Counted from the first letter of the stretch, positions 21,171-35,222 are shown. The stretch: 64,000 nt of DNA from Gibbula magus (GCA_936450465.1 OW388296.1:47443750-47507749), one strand, 5' to 3'. The notes: a model not told the origin generated them from the sequence alone. Numbers and translations: made by a program.

Positions 21171-21197
21171 TGGTATCGTTTCTTTTGGACACTAGTT
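21171..21197 (-). repeat. Transposon terminal inverted repeat, right
   Basis: Starts TGGTATCG and ends GGACACTAGTT on the plus strand; directly followed by the TA duplication and then the normal monomer sequence CATAGAACC. Confidence 0.95.
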
Positions 21198-22528
21198 TAC
21201 ATAGAACCTGCCTAAATTTGAACAAGAAGGCAGTGTGGTGTATGGAAATGCTACATGCGACTCCCGTCTGACCAACAGCCCTTGCCAGGGCTAAACAAAT
21301 GCAAAGAAGATTGCTTGAGTCAATGCAAAACCACCACCCTCTGTGTTTCTTTGTGAATAAAATAATAGGCCTAATATTGCCCTTTTCATCAGTAATAAAC
21401 ACACACGAAATATCCTACCAAAGGAAAGGCATGCAGAGTTGTGTGCAAGCAAACTTCAACATGCACGCCACATATATATATAGATCTGTATTTAAAAACA
21501 GCTTATGTTATTTTCTGGGCACTATTCCTGGGGGCAATGACTTTTGGCAAAATATTGGGAATTTTAATCATGGCGAAAAGTTAATAAAAAGATGCAGTGA
21601 AGAATTCCCTACACAACGCATCTATTTTGGTGAAATTTGGCCGATTCTGAGAGGCGCTACATAACTGTAAAGCCGCCGTCGCTGCCTTGTGAATGCTGGA
21701 AGAGTTCCAAGTTCCAACGCGCATGCGTGACGTCACCATGACTACAACGTATACCCTATATATAGGGGTGCCACAATCGGAACGGCCAGTCTCCAGCGAG
21801 ACAGCGTTGGAGACGGACATAAAAAGGGGAGTGCCATCACGCCCATTTTTCAAATTGGAAGCTTGTTTTTGGCAGTATAGCGCCGAATGCTTTATATGTT
21901 ATCTGCGGAGCTCTTCTTGATAAATCATTATTATTTCAAAGGATTATTTTACTCAATTAGTTGAAATAATCGTCTACAAACACCCTGTTGATATTGAGCG
22001 ACTTTTGCCATTCTCATCTTCAATCCAAGTCTAAAAATTTTCATTAGAGTGGGCGACGCCTACTGTTTGAAGCTCCCGTAAAATGCACTCATAACAGACG
22101 TTATCTACAGCAATAAACGACTATAAAACAGTATATAAAAGGTACTGGCGGTCTCCTGAAATTAATTTTTGGAAGCTACGCCTTCTTTCATTAATAAATT
22201 AATAGTGTACACCTCGAGTACCAATGTCAATCATTACATTAATCACATCCCAACACATCAACTTTCAATCATCTTTTAATAACATAGACTATTGATGATG
22301 TAATGGATCGTCACACCACTCAGTTGTAAAAACATTTCACCGGTTCTGTTGATTGTTTTGTCACGTGTAACTCAATGCACTCACTATTGTCATCAATTAT
22401 TCCAAATACATGAACTGTGAGATGAGCATGTCATGTCTGTTGCATAAATTGGGGATGAATTTCTCTTTGGCCATCATCTGCTGGTAATCCCACTGCAACA
22501 AACTAGTTATAAATCGGCCCATTTAGAT

Positions 22529-22789
22529 ATGGCATTTGAACTGCACACAGAGCTAAACGAGAGTGAGACACGTTTCAAACGTGCCTGTGAACAAGTTCAT
22601 CTGCTGAATGACAAACTTGAAGGTCTACAGCGGCGGTATGACAAGGCAATGCAAGAGAACAATCGTTCATTTCGCTATAACCTCCGTCTTAAGATGACAG
22701 CAGTTGAAGGCATACGCAGTGCATACTACGAATATGCATTTCAGAAAGCAGAGAAGATCGCCCAATTGAGATACTTGGTATCTACATAG
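22529..22789 (+). CDS. 86-aa coiled-coil ORF, array copy 12
   Basis: Majority protein. Spacing from the previous ATG is 2759 bp, which is 1585 bp once the 1,172 bp transposon and its TA duplication are removed. Confidence 0.5.
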   Translation: MAFELHTELNESETRFKRACEQVHLLNDKLEGLQRRYDKAMQENNRSFRYNLRLKMTAVEGIRSAYYEYAFQKAEKIAQLRYLVST

Positions 22790-24115
22790 AACTTGCCTAA
22801 ATTTGAACAAGAAGGCAGTGTGGTGTATGGAAATGCTACATGCGACTCCCGTCTGACCAACAGCCCTTGCCAGGGCTAAACAAATGCAAAGAAGATTGCT
22901 TGAGTCAATGCAAAACCACCTCCCCTTTGTGTTTCTTTGTGAATAAAATAATAGGCCTAATATTGCCCTTTTCATCAGTAATAAACACACACGAAATATC
23001 CTACCAAAGGAAAGGCATGCAGAGTTGTGTGCAAGCAAACTTCAACATGCACGCCACATATATATATAGATCTGTATTTAAAAACAGCTTATGTTATTTT
23101 CTGGGCACTATTCCTCGGGGCAATAACTTTTGGCAAAATATTGGGAATTTTAATCAGGGCGAAAAGTTAATAAAAAGATGCAGTGAAGAATTCCCTACAC
23201 AACGCATCTATTTTGGTGAAATTTGGCCGATTCTGAGAGGCGCTACATAACTGTAAAGCCGCCGTCACTGCCTTGTGAATGCTGGAAGAGTTCCAAGTTC
23301 CAACGCGCATGCGGTGACGTCACCATGACTACAACGTATACCCTATATATAGGGGTGCCACAATCGGAACGGCCAGTCTCCTGCGAGACAGCGTTGGAGA
23401 CGGACATAAAAAGGGGAGTGCCATCACGCCCATTTTTCAAATTGGAAGCTTATTTTTGGCAGTATGGCGCCGAATGCTTCATATGTTAACGGCGGAGCTC
23501 TTCTTGATAAATCATTATTATTTCAAAGGATTATTTTACTCAATTAGTTGAAATAATCGTCTACAAACGCCCTGTTGATATTGAGCGACTTTTGCCATTC
23601 TCATCTTCAATCCAAGTCTTAAAATTTTCATTAGAGTGGGCGACGCCTACTGTTTGAAGCTCCCGTAAAATGCACTCATAACAGACATTATCTACAGCAA
23701 TAAACGACTATAAAACAGTATATAAAAGGTACTGGCGGTCTCCTGAAATTAATTTTTGGAAGCTACGCCTTCTTTCATAAATAAATTAATAGTGTACACC
23801 TCGAGTACCAATGTCAATCATTACATTAATCACATCCCAACACATCAACTTTCAATCATCTTTTAATAACATAGACTATTGATGATGTAATGGATCGTCA
23901 CACCACTCAGTTGTAAAAACATTTCACCGGTTCTGTTGATTGTTTTGTCACGTGTAACTCAATGCACTCACTATTGTCATCAATTATTCCAAATACATGA
24001 ACTGTGAGATGAGCATGTCATGTCTGTTGCATAAATTGGGGATGAATTTCTCTTTGGCCATCATCTGCTGGTAATCCCACTGCAACAAACTAGTTATAAA
24101 TCGGCCCATTTAGAT

Positions 24116-24376
24116 ATGGCATTTGAACTGCACACAGAGCTAAACGAGAGTGAGACACGTTTCAAACGTGCCTGTGAACAAGTTCATCTGCTGAATGACA
24201 AACTTGAAGGTCTACAGCGGCGGTATGACAAGGCAATGCAAGAGAACAATCGTTCATTTCGCTATAACCTCCGTCTTAAGATGACAGCAGTTGAAGGCAT
24301 ACGCAGTGCCTACTACGAATATGCATTTCAGAAAGCAGAGAAGATCGCCCAATTGAGATACTTGGTATCTACATAG
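24116..24376 (+). CDS. 86-aa coiled-coil ORF, array copy 13
   Basis: Majority protein with a silent GCA to GCC change at A65. The spacers before and after share CAATAACTTTTGG and TCAGGGCG variants, marking a recent two-monomer duplication (22.5-25.7 kb). Confidence 0.5.
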   Translation: MAFELHTELNESETRFKRACEQVHLLNDKLEGLQRRYDKAMQENNRSFRYNLRLKMTAVEGIRSAYYEYAFQKAEKIAQLRYLVST

Positions 24377-25701
24377 AACTTGCCTAAATTTGAACAAGAA
24401 GGCAGTGTGGTGTATGGAAATGCTACATGCGACTCCCGTCTGACCAACAGCCCTTGCCAGGGCTAAACAAATGCAAAGAAGATTGCTTGAGTCAATGCAA
24501 AACCACCTCCCCTTTGTGTTTCTTTGTGAATAAAATAATAGGCCTAATATTGCCCTTTTCATCAGTAATAAACACACACGAAATATCCTACCAAAGGAAA
24601 GGCATGCAGAGTTGTGTGCAAGCAAACTTCAACATGCACGCCACATATATATATAGATCTGTATTTAAAAACAGCTTATGTTATTTTCTGGGCACTATTC
24701 CTCGGGGCAATAACTTTTGGCAAAATATTGGGAATTTTAATCAGGGCGAAAAGTTAATAAAAAGATGCAGTGAAGAATTCCCTACACAACGCATCTATTT
24801 TGGTGAAATTTGGCCGATTCTGAGAGGCGCTACATAACTGTAAAGCCGCCGTCACTGCCTTGTGAATGCTGGAAGAGTTCCAAGTTCCAACGCGCATGCG
24901 TGACGTCACCATGACTACAACGTATACCCTATATATAGGGGTGCCACAATCGGAACGGCCAGTCTCCTGCGAGACAGCGTTGGAGACGGACATAAAAAGG
25001 GGAGTGCCATCACGCCCATTTTTCAAATTGGAAGCTTATTTTTGGCAGTATGGCGCCGAATGCTTCATATGTTAACGGCGGAGCTCTTCTTGATAAATCA
25101 TTATTATTTCAAAGGATTATTTTACTCAATTAGTTGAAATAATCGTCTACAAACGCCCTGTTGATATTGAGCGACTTTTGCCATTCTCATCTTCAATCCA
25201 AGTCTTAAAATTTTCATTAGAGTGGGCGACGCCTACTGTTTGAAGCTCCCGTAAAATGCACTCATAACAGACATTATCTACAGCAATAAACGACTATAAA
25301 ACAGTATATAAAAGGTACTGGCGGTCTCCTGAAATTAATTTTTGGAAGCTACGCCTCCTTTCATTAATAAATTAATAGTGTACACCTCGAGTACCAATGT
25401 CAATCATTACATTAATCACATCCCAACACATCAACTTTCAGTCATCTTTTAATAACATAGACTATTGATGATGTAATGGATCGTCACACCACTCAGTTGT
25501 AAAAACATTTCACCGGTTCTGTTGATTGTTTTGTCACGTGTAACTCAATGCACTCACTATTGTCATCAATTATTCCAAATACATGAACTGTGAGATGAGC
25601 ATGTCATGTCTGTTGCATAAATTGGGGATGAATTTCTCTTTGGCCATCATCTGCTGGTAATCCCACTGCAACAAACTAGTTATAAATCGGCCCATTTAGA
25701 T

Positions 25702-25962
25702 ATGGCATTTGAACTGCACACAGAGCTAAACGAGAGTGAGACACGTTTCAAACGTGCCTGTGAACAAGTTCATCTGCTGAATGACAAACTTGAAGGTCTA
25801 CAGCGGCGGTATGACAAGGCAATGCAAGAGAACAATCGTTCATTTCGCTATAACCTCCGTCTTAAGATGACAGCAGTTGAAGGCATACGCAGTGCATACT
25901 ACGAATATGCATTTCAGAAAGCAGAGAAGATCGCCCAATTGAGACACTTGGTATCTACATAG
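25702..25962 (+). CDS. 86-aa coiled-coil ORF, array copy 14 (H82)
   Basis: Y82H is unique. The sequence behind it has its own variants (AAGTCAAAACC near 26080, a shortened AT run near 26230). Confidence 0.45.
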   Translation: MAFELHTELNESETRFKRACEQVHLLNDKLEGLQRRYDKAMQENNRSFRYNLRLKMTAVEGIRSAYYEYAFQKAEKIAQLRHLVST

Positions 25963-27287
25963 AACCTGCCTAAATTTGAACAAGAAGGCAGTGTGGTGTA
26001 TGGAAATGCTACATGCGACTCCCGTCTGACCAACAGCCCTTGCCAGGGCTAAACAAATGCAAAGAAGATTGCTTGAGTCAAGTCAAAACCACCTCCCCTC
26101 TGTGTTTCTTTGTGAATAAAATAATAGGCCTAATATTGCCCTTTTCATCAGTAATAAACACACACGAAATATCCTACCAAAGGAAAGGCATGCAGAGTTG
26201 TGTGCAAGCAAACTTCAACTTGCACGCCACATATATATAGATCTGTATTTAAAAACAGCTTATGTTATTTTCTGGGCACTATTCCTCGGGGCAATGACTT
26301 TTGGCAAAATATTTGGAATTTTAATCATGGCGAAAAGTTAATAAAAAGATGCAGTGAAGAATTCCCTACACAACGCATCTATTTTGGTGAAATTTGGCCG
26401 ATTCTGAGAGGCGCTACATAACTGTAAAGCCGCCGTCGCTGCCTTGTGAATGCTGGAAGAGTTCCAAGTTCCAACGCGCATGCGTGACGTCACCATGACT
26501 ACAACGTATACCCTATATATATAGGGGTGCCACAATCGGAACGGCCAGTCTCCAGCGAGACAGCGTTGGAGACGGACATAAAAAGGGGAGTGCCATCACG
26601 TCCATTTTTCAAATTGGAAGCTTGTTTTTGGCAGTATGGCGCCGAATGCTTCATATGTTATCTGCGGAGCTCTTCTTGATAAATCATTATTATTTCAAAG
26701 GATTATTTTACTCAATTAGTTGAAATAATCGTCTACAAACACCCTGTTGATATTGAGCGACTTTTCCCATTCTCATCTTCAATCCAAGTCTAAAATGTTC
26801 ATTAGAGTGGGCGACGCCTACTGTTTGAAGCTCCCGTAAAATGCACTCATAACAGACATTATCTACAGCAATAAACGACTATAAAACAGTATATAAAAGG
26901 TACTGGCGGTCTCCTGAAACTATTTTTTGGGAAGCTACGCCTTCTTTCATTAATCAATTAATAGTGTACACCTCGAGTACCAATGTCAATCATTACATTA
27001 CTCACATCCCAACACATCAACTTTCAATCATCTTTTAATAACATAGACTATTGATGATGTAATGGATCGTCACACCACTCAGTTGTAAAAACATTTCACC
27101 GGTTCTGTTGATTGTTTTGTCACGTGTAACTCAATGCACTCACTATTGTCATCAATTATTCCAAATACATGAACTGTGAGATGATCATGTCATGTCTGTT
27201 GCATAAATTGGGGATGAATTTCTCTTTCGTCATCGTCTGCTGGTAATCCCACTGCAACAAACTAGTTATAAATCGGCCCATTTAGAT

Positions 27288-27548
27288 ATGGCATTTGAAC
27301 TGCACACAGAGCTAAACGAGAGTGAGACACGTTTCAAACGTGCCTGTGAACAAGTTCATCTGCTGAATGACAAACTTGAAGGTCTACAGCGGCGGTATGA
27401 CAAGGCAATGCAAGAGAACAATCGTTCATTTCGCTATAACCTCCGTCTTAAGATGACAGCAGTTGAAGGCATACGCAGTGCATACTACGAATATGCATTT
27501 CAGAAAGCAGAGAAGATCGCCCGATTGAGATACTTGGTATCTACATAG
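27288..27548 (+). CDS. 86-aa coiled-coil ORF, array copy 15 (R79)
   Basis: Q79R is unique. The spacer before it also has unusual changes (TTTCGTCATCGTC near 27230). Confidence 0.45.
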   Translation: MAFELHTELNESETRFKRACEQVHLLNDKLEGLQRRYDKAMQENNRSFRYNLRLKMTAVEGIRSAYYEYAFQKAEKIARLRYLVST

Positions 27549-28874
27549 AACCTGCCTAAATTTGAACAAGCAGGCATTGTGGTGTATGGAAATGCTACAT
27601 GCGACTCCCGTCTGACCAACAGCCCTTGCCAGGGCTAAACAAATGCAAAGAAGATTGCTTGAGTCAATACAAAACCACCTCCCCTCTGTGTTTCTTTGTG
27701 AATAAAATAATAGGCCTAATATTGCCCTTTTCATCAGTAATAAACACACACGAAATATCCTACCAAAGGAAAGGCATGCAGAGTTGTGTGCAAGCAAACT
27801 TCAACATGCACGCCACATATATATATAGATCTGTATTTAAAAACAGCTTATGTTATTTTCTGGGCACTATTCCTCGGGGCAATGACTTTTGGCAAAATAT
27901 TGGGAATTTTAATCATGGCGAAAAGTTAATAAAAAGATGCAGTGAAGAATTCCCTACACAACGCATCTATTTTGGTGAGATTTGGCCGCTTCTGAGAGGC
28001 GCTACATAACTGTAAAGCCGCCGTCGCTGCCTTGTGAATGCTGGAAGAGTTCCAAGTTCCAACGCGCATGCGTGACGTCACCATGACTACAACGTATACC
28101 CTATATATAGGGGTGCCACAATCGGAACGGCCAGTCTCCTGCGAGACAACGTTGGAGACGGACATAAAAAGGGGAGTGCCATCACGCCCATTTTTCAAAT
28201 TGGAAGCTTGTTTTTGGCAGTATGGCGCCGAATGCTTCATATGTTATCTGCGGAGCTCTTCTTGATAAATCATTATTATTTCAAAGGATTATTTTACTCA
28301 ATTAGTTGAAATAATCGTCTACAAACACCCTGTTGATATTGAGCGACTTTTCCCATTCTCATCTTCAATCCAAGTCTTAAAATTTTCATTAGAGTGGGCG
28401 ACGCCTACTGTTTGAAGCTCCCGTAAAATGCACTCATAACAGACATTATCTACAGCAATAAACGACTATAAAACAGTATATAAAAGGTACTGGCGGTCTC
28501 CTGAAATTAATTTTTGGGAAGCTACGCCTTCTTTCATTAATCAATTAATAGTGTACACCTCGAGTACCAATGTCAATCATTACATTAATCACATCCCAAC
28601 ACATCAACTTTCAATCATCTTTTAATAACATAGACTATTGATGATGTAATGGATCGTCACACCACTCAGTTGTAAAAACATTTCACCGGTTCTGTTGATT
28701 GTTTTGTCACGTGTAACTCAATGCACTCACTATTGTCATCAATTATTCCAAATACATGAACTGTGAGATGAGCATGTCATGTCTGTTGCATAAATTGGGG
28801 ATGAATTTCTCTTTGGCCATCATCTGCTGGTAATCCCACTGCAACAAACTAGTTATAAATCGGCCCATTTAGAT

Positions 28875-29135
28875 ATGGCATTTGAACTGCACACAGAGCT
28901 AAACGAGAGTGAGACACGTTTCAAACGTGCCTGTGAACAAGTTCATCTGCTGAATGACAAACTTGAAGGTCTACAGCGGCGGTATGACAAGGCAATGCAA
29001 GAGAACAATCGTTCATTTCGCTATAACCTCCGTCTTAAGATGACAGCAGTTGAAGGCATACGCAGTGCATACTACGAATATGCATTTCAGAAAGCAGAGA
29101 AGATCGCCCAATTGAGATACTTGGTATCTACATAG
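28875..29135 (+). CDS. 86-aa coiled-coil ORF, array copy 16
   Basis: Majority protein. The spacer before it contains GAGACAACGTTGG (28142-28154), shared only with the spacer before the 44752 copy. Confidence 0.5.
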   Translation: MAFELHTELNESETRFKRACEQVHLLNDKLEGLQRRYDKAMQENNRSFRYNLRLKMTAVEGIRSAYYEYAFQKAEKIAQLRYLVST

Positions 29136-30461
29136 AACCTGCCTAAATTTGAACAAGAAGGCAGTGTGGTGTATGGAAATGCTACATGCGACTCCCGTCT
29201 GACCAACAGCCCTTGCCAGGGCTAAACAAATGCAAAGAAGATTGCTTGAGTCAATGCAAAACCACCTCCCCTCTGTGTTTCTTTGTGAATAAAATAATAG
29301 GCCTAATATTGCCCTTTTCATCAGTAATAAACACACACGAAATATCCTACCAAAGGAAAGGCATGCAGAGTTGTGTGCAAGCAAACTTCAACATGCACGC
29401 CACATATATATATAGATCTGTATTTAAAAACAGCTTATGTTATTTTCTGGGCACTATTCCTCGGGGCAATGACTTTTGGCAAAATATTGGGAATTTTAAT
29501 CATGGCGAAAAGTTAATAAAAAGATGCAGTGAAGAATTCCCTACACAACGCATCTATTTTGGTGAAATTTGGCCGATTCTGAGAGGCGCTACATACCTGT
29601 AAAGCCGCCGTCGCTGCCTTGTGAATGCTGGAAGAGTTCCAAGTTCCAACGCGCATGCGTGACGTCACCATGACTACAACGTATACCCTATATATAGGGG
29701 TGCCACAATCGGAACGGCCAGTCTCCAGCGAGACAGCGTTGGAGACGGACATAAAAAGGGGAGTGCCATCACGCCCATTTTTCAAATTGGAAGCTTATTT
29801 TTGGCAGTATGGCGCCGAATGCTTCATATGTTAACGGCGGAGCTCTTCTTGATAAATCATTATTATTTCAAAGGATTATTTTACTCAATTAGTTGAAATA
29901 ATCGTCTACAAACGCCCTGTTGATATTGAGCGACTTTTCCCATTCTCATCTTCAATCCAAGTCTTAAAATTTTCATTAGAGTGGGCGACGCCTACTGTTT
30001 GAAGCTCCCGTAAAATGCACTCATAACAGACATTATCTACAGCAATAAACGACTATAAAACAGTATATAAAAGGTACTGGCGGTCTCCTGAAATTAATTT
30101 TTGGGAAGCTACGCCTTCTTTCATTAATCAATTAATAGTGTACACCTCGAGTACCAATGTCAATCATTACATTAATCACATCCCAACACATCAACTTTCA
30201 ATCATCTTTTAATAACATAGACTATTGATGATGTAATGGATCGTCACACCACTCAGTTGTAAAAACATTTCACCGGTTCTGTTGATTGTTTTGTCACGTG
30301 TAACTCAATGCACTCACTATTGTCATCAATTATTCCAAATACATGAACTGTGAGATGAGCATGTCATGTCTGTTGCATAAATTGGGGATGAATTTCTCTT
30401 TGGCCATCATCTGCTGGTAATCCCACTGCAACAAACTAGTTATAAATCGGCCCATTTAGAT

Positions 30462-30722
30462 ATGGCATTTGAACTGCACACAGAGCTAAACGAGAGTGAG
30501 ACACGTTTCAAACGTGCCTGTGAACAAGTTCATCTGCTGAATGACAAACTTGAAGGTCTACAGCGGCGGTATGACAAGGCAATGCAAGAGAACAATCGTT
30601 CATTTCGCTATAACCTCCGTCTTAAGATGACAGCAGTTGAAGGCATACGCAGTGCATACTACGAATATGCATTTCAGAAAGCAGAGAAGATCGCCCAATT
30701 GAGATACTTGGTATCTACATAG
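30462..30722 (+). CDS. 86-aa coiled-coil ORF, array copy 17
   Basis: Majority protein. Flanking spacers carry the CATACCTGTAA subtype instead of CATAACTGTAA, first seen at about 29590. Confidence 0.5.
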   Translation: MAFELHTELNESETRFKRACEQVHLLNDKLEGLQRRYDKAMQENNRSFRYNLRLKMTAVEGIRSAYYEYAFQKAEKIAQLRYLVST

Positions 30723-32048
30723 AACCTGCCTAAATTTGAACAAGAAGGCAGTGTGGTGTATGGAAATGCTACATGCGACTCCCGTCTGACCAACAGCCCT
30801 TGCCAGGGCTAAACAAATGCAAAGAAGATTGCTTGAGTCAATGCAAAACCACCTCCCCTCTGTGTTTCTTTGTGAATAAAATAATAGGCCTAATATTGCC
30901 CTTTTCATCAGTAATAAACACACACGAAATATCCTACCAAAGGAAAGGCATGCAGAGTTGTGTGCAAGCAAACTTCAACATGCACGCCACATATATATAT
31001 AGATCTGTATTTAAAAACAGCTTATGTTATTTTCTGGGCACTATTCCTCGGGGCAATGACTTTTGGCAAAATATTGGGAATTTTAATCATGGCGAAAAGT
31101 TAATAAAAAGATGCAGTGAAGAATTCCCTACACAACGCATCTATTTTGGTGAAATTTGGCCGATTCTGAGAGGCGCTACATACCTGTAAAGCCGCCGTCG
31201 CTGCCTTGTGAATGCTGGAAGAGTTCCAAGTTCCAACGCGCATGCGTGACGTCACCATGACTACAACGTATACCCTATATATAGGGGTGCCACAATCGGA
31301 ACGGCCAGTCTCCAGCGAGACAGCGTTGGAGACGGACATAAAAAGGGGAGTGCCATCACGCCCATTTTTCAAATTGGAAGCTTATTTTTGGCAGTATGGC
31401 GCCGAATGCTTCATATGTTAACGGCGGAGCTCTTCTTGATAAATCATTATTATTTCAAAGGATTATTTTACTCAATTAGTTGAAATAATCGTCTACAAAC
31501 GCCCTGTTGATATTGAGCGACTTTTGCCATTCTCATCTTCAATCCAAGTCTTAAAATTTTCATTAGAGTGGGCGACGCCTACTGTTTGAAGCTCCCGTAA
31601 AATGCACTCATAACAGACATTATCTACAGCAATAAACGACTATAAAACAGTATATAAAAGGTACTGGCGGTCTCCTGAAATTAATTTTTGGGAAGCTACG
31701 CCTTCTTTCATTAATCAATTAATAGTGTACACCTCGAGTACCAATGTCAATCATTACATTAATCACATCCCAACACATCAACTTTCAATCATCTTTTAAT
31801 AACATAGACTATTGATGATGTAATGGATCGTCACACCACTCAGTTGTAAAAACATTTCACCGGTTCTGTTGATTGTTTTGTCACGTGTAACTCAATGCAC
31901 TCACTATTGTCATCAATTATTCCAAATACATGAACTGTGAGATGAGCATGTCATGTCTGTTGCATAAATTGGGGATGAATTTCTCTTTGGCCATCATCTG
32001 CTGGTAATCCCACTGCAACAAACTAGTTATAAATCGGACCATTTAGAT

Positions 32049-32309
32049 ATGGCATTTGAACTGCACACAGAGCTAAACGAGAGTGAGACACGTTTCAAAC
32101 GTGCCTGTGAACAAGTTCATCTGCTGAATGACAAACTTGAAGGTCTACAGCGGCGGTATGACAAGGCAATGCAAGAGAACAATCGTTCATTTCGCTATAA
32201 CCTCCGTCTTAAGATGACAGCAGTTGAAGGCATACGCAGTGCATACTACGAATATGCATTTCAGAAAGCAGAGAAGATCGCCCAATTGAGATACTTGGTA
32301 TCTACATAG
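32049..32309 (+). CDS. 86-aa coiled-coil ORF, array copy 18
   Basis: Majority protein. The leader just before the ATG reads CGGACCATT instead of CGGCCCATT, a marker shared with the copies at 35223, 36810, 38397 and 39985. Confidence 0.5.
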   Translation: MAFELHTELNESETRFKRACEQVHLLNDKLEGLQRRYDKAMQENNRSFRYNLRLKMTAVEGIRSAYYEYAFQKAEKIAQLRYLVST

Positions 32310-33635
32310 AACCTGCCTAAATTTGAACAAGAAGGCAGTGTGGTGTATGGAAATGCTACATGCGACTCCCGTCTGACCAACAGCCCTTGCCAGGGCTAAA
32401 CAAATGCAAAGAAGATTGCTTGAGTCAATGCAAAACCACCTCCCCTCTGTGTTTCTTTGTGAATAAAATAATAGGCCTAATATTGCCCTTTTCATCAGTA
32501 ATAAACACACACGAAATATCCTACCAAAGGAAAGGCATGCAGAGTTGTGTGCAAGCAAACTTCAACATGCACGCCACATATATATATAGATCTGTATTTA
32601 AAAACAGCTTATGTTATTTTCTGGGCACTATTCCTCGGGGCAATGACTTTTGGCACAATATTGGGAATTTTAATCATGGCGAAAAGTTAATAAAAAGATG
32701 CAGTGAAGAATTCCCTACACAACGCATCTATTTTGGTGAAATTTGGCCGATTCTGAGAGGCGCTACATACCTGTAAACCCGCCGTCGCTGCCTTGTGAAT
32801 GCTGGAAGAGTTCCAAGTTCCAACGCGCATGCGTGACGTCACCATGACTACAACGTATACCCTATATATAGGGGTGCCACAATCGGAACGGCCAGTCTCC
32901 AGCGAGACAGCGTTGGAGACGGACATAAAAAGGGGAGTGCCATCACGCCCATTTTCCAAATTGGAAGCTTATTTTTGGCAGTATGGCGCCGAATGCTTCA
33001 TATGTTAACGGCGGAGCTCTTCTTGATAAATCATTATTATTTCAAAGGATTATTTTACTCAATTAGTTGAAATAATCGTCAACAAACGCCCTGTTGATAT
33101 TGAGCGACTTTTGCCATTCTCATCTTCAATCCAAGTCTTAAAATTTTCATTAGAGTGGGCGACGCCTACTGTTTGAAGCTCCCGTAAAATGCACTCATAA
33201 CAGACATTATCTACAGCAATAAACGACTATAAAACAGTATATAAAAGGTACTGGCGTTCTCCTGAAATTAATTTTTGGGAAGCTACGCCTTCTTTCATTA
33301 ATCAATTAATAGTGTACACCTCGAGTACCAATGTCAATCATTACATTAATCACATCCCAACACATCAACTTTCAATCATCTTTTAATAACATAGACTATT
33401 GATGATGTAATGGATCGTCACACCACTCAGTTGTAAAAACATTTCACCGGTTCTGTTGATTGTTTTGTCACGTGTAACTCAATGCACTCACTATTGTCAT
33501 CAATTATTCCAAATACATGAACTGTGAGATGAGCATGTCATGTCTGTTGCATAAATTGGGGATGAATTTCTCTTTGGCCATCATCTGCTGGTAATCCCAC
33601 TGCAACAAACTAGTTATAAATCGGCCCATTTAGAT

Positions 33636-33896
33636 ATGGCATTTGAACTGCACACAGAGCTAAACGAGAGTGAGACACGTTTCAAACGTGCCTGTGAACA
33701 AGTTCATCTGCTGAATGACAAACTTGAAGGTCTACAGCGGCGGTATGACAAGGCAATGCAAGAGAACAATCGTTCATTTCGCTATAACCTCCGTCTTAAG
33801 ATGACAGCAGTTGAAGGCATACGCAGTGCATACTACGAATATGCATTTCAGAAAGCAGAGAAGATCGCCCAATTGAGATACTTGGTATCTACATAG
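33636..33896 (+). CDS. 86-aa coiled-coil ORF, array copy 19
   Basis: Majority protein. Its upstream spacer has CATTTTCCAAATT and GGCGTTCTCC variants, shared with the spacer before the 43159 copy six monomers on. Confidence 0.5.
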   Translation: MAFELHTELNESETRFKRACEQVHLLNDKLEGLQRRYDKAMQENNRSFRYNLRLKMTAVEGIRSAYYEYAFQKAEKIAQLRYLVST

Positions 33897-35222
33897 AACC
33901 TGCCTAAATTTGAACAAGAAGGCAGTGTGGTGTATGGAAATGCTACATGCGACTCCCGTCTGACCAACAGCCCTTGCCAGGGCTAAACAAATGCAAAGAA
34001 GATTGCTTGAGTCAATGCAAAACCACCTCCCCTCTGTGTTTCTTTGTGAATAAAATAATAGGCCTAATATTGCCCTTTTCATCAGTAATAAACACACACG
34101 AAATATCCTACCAAAGGAAAGGCATGCAGAGTTGTGTGCAAGCAAACTTCAACATGCACGCCACATATATATATAGATCTGTATTTAAAAACAGCTTATG
34201 TTATTTTCTGGGCACTATTCCTCGGGGCAATGACTTTTGGCAAAATATTGGGAATTTTAATCATGGCGAAAAGTTAATAAAAAGATGCAGTGAAGAATTC
34301 CCTACACAACGCATCTATTTTGGTGAAATTTGGCCGATTCTGAGAGGCGCTACATACCTGTAAAGCCGCCGTCGCTGCCTTGTGAATGCTGGAAGAGTTC
34401 CAAGTTCCAACGCGCATGCGTGACGTCACCATGACTACAACGTATACCCTATATATAGGGGTGCCACAATCGGAACGGCCAGTCTCCAGCGAGACAGCGT
34501 TGGAGACGGACATAAAAAGGGGAGTGCCATCACGCCCATTTTTCAAATTGGAAGCTTATTTTTGGCAGTATGGCGCCGAATGCTTCATATGTTAACGGCG
34601 GAGCTCTTCTTGATAAATCATTATTATTTCAAAGGATTATTTTACTCAATTAGTTGAAATAATCGTCTACAAACGCCCTGTTGATATTGAGCGACTTTTG
34701 CCATTCTCATCTTCAATCCAAGTCTTAAAATTTTCATTAGAGTGGGCGACGCCTACTGTTTGAAGCTCCCGTAAAATGCACTCATAACAGACATTATCTA
34801 CAGCAATAAACGACTATAAAACAGTATATAAAAGGTACTGGCGGTCTCCTGAAATTAATTTTTGGGAAGCTACGCCTTCTTTCATTAATCAATTAATAGT
34901 GTACACCTCGAGTACCAATGTCAATCATTACATTAATCACATCCCAACACATCAACTTTCAATCATCTTTTAATAACATAGACTATTGATGATGTAATGG
35001 ATCGTCACACCACTCAGTTGTAAAAACATTTCACCGGTTCTGTTGATTGTTTTGTCACGTGTAACTCAATGCACTCACTATTGTCATCAATTATTCCAAA
35101 TACATGAACTGTGAGATGAGCATGTCATGTCTGTTGCATAAATTGGGGATGAATTTCTCTTTGGCCATCATCTGCTGGTAATCCCACTGCAACAAACTAG
35201 TTATAAATCGGACCATTTAGAT

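Larger units (their letters stand above)
20026..21197 (+). mobile_element. Non-autonomous TA-target DNA transposon, 1,172 bp
   Basis: Perfect 27 bp terminal inverted repeats and a TA on both sides (20024-20025 and 21198-21199), where uninterrupted monomers have a single TA (ATC-TA-CATAG). TA duplication points to the Tc1/mariner group, though the ends (AACTAGTGTCC) do not let me name a family. I find no transposase: no DDE/D signature in the two longer frames (20117-20668, 183 codons; 20715-21056, 113 codons; different frames). The interior has two ATGACGTCAGA repeats (20343-20353, 20360-20370) and the palindrome GACGTTAACGTC (20680-20691). It is seen once in this window. Confidence 0.88.

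Noticed and set aside
20026..21197. PIF/Harbinger or piggyBac element
   Set aside because: The duplication is TA only; the flanks do not share a three-base TWA or a TTAA.
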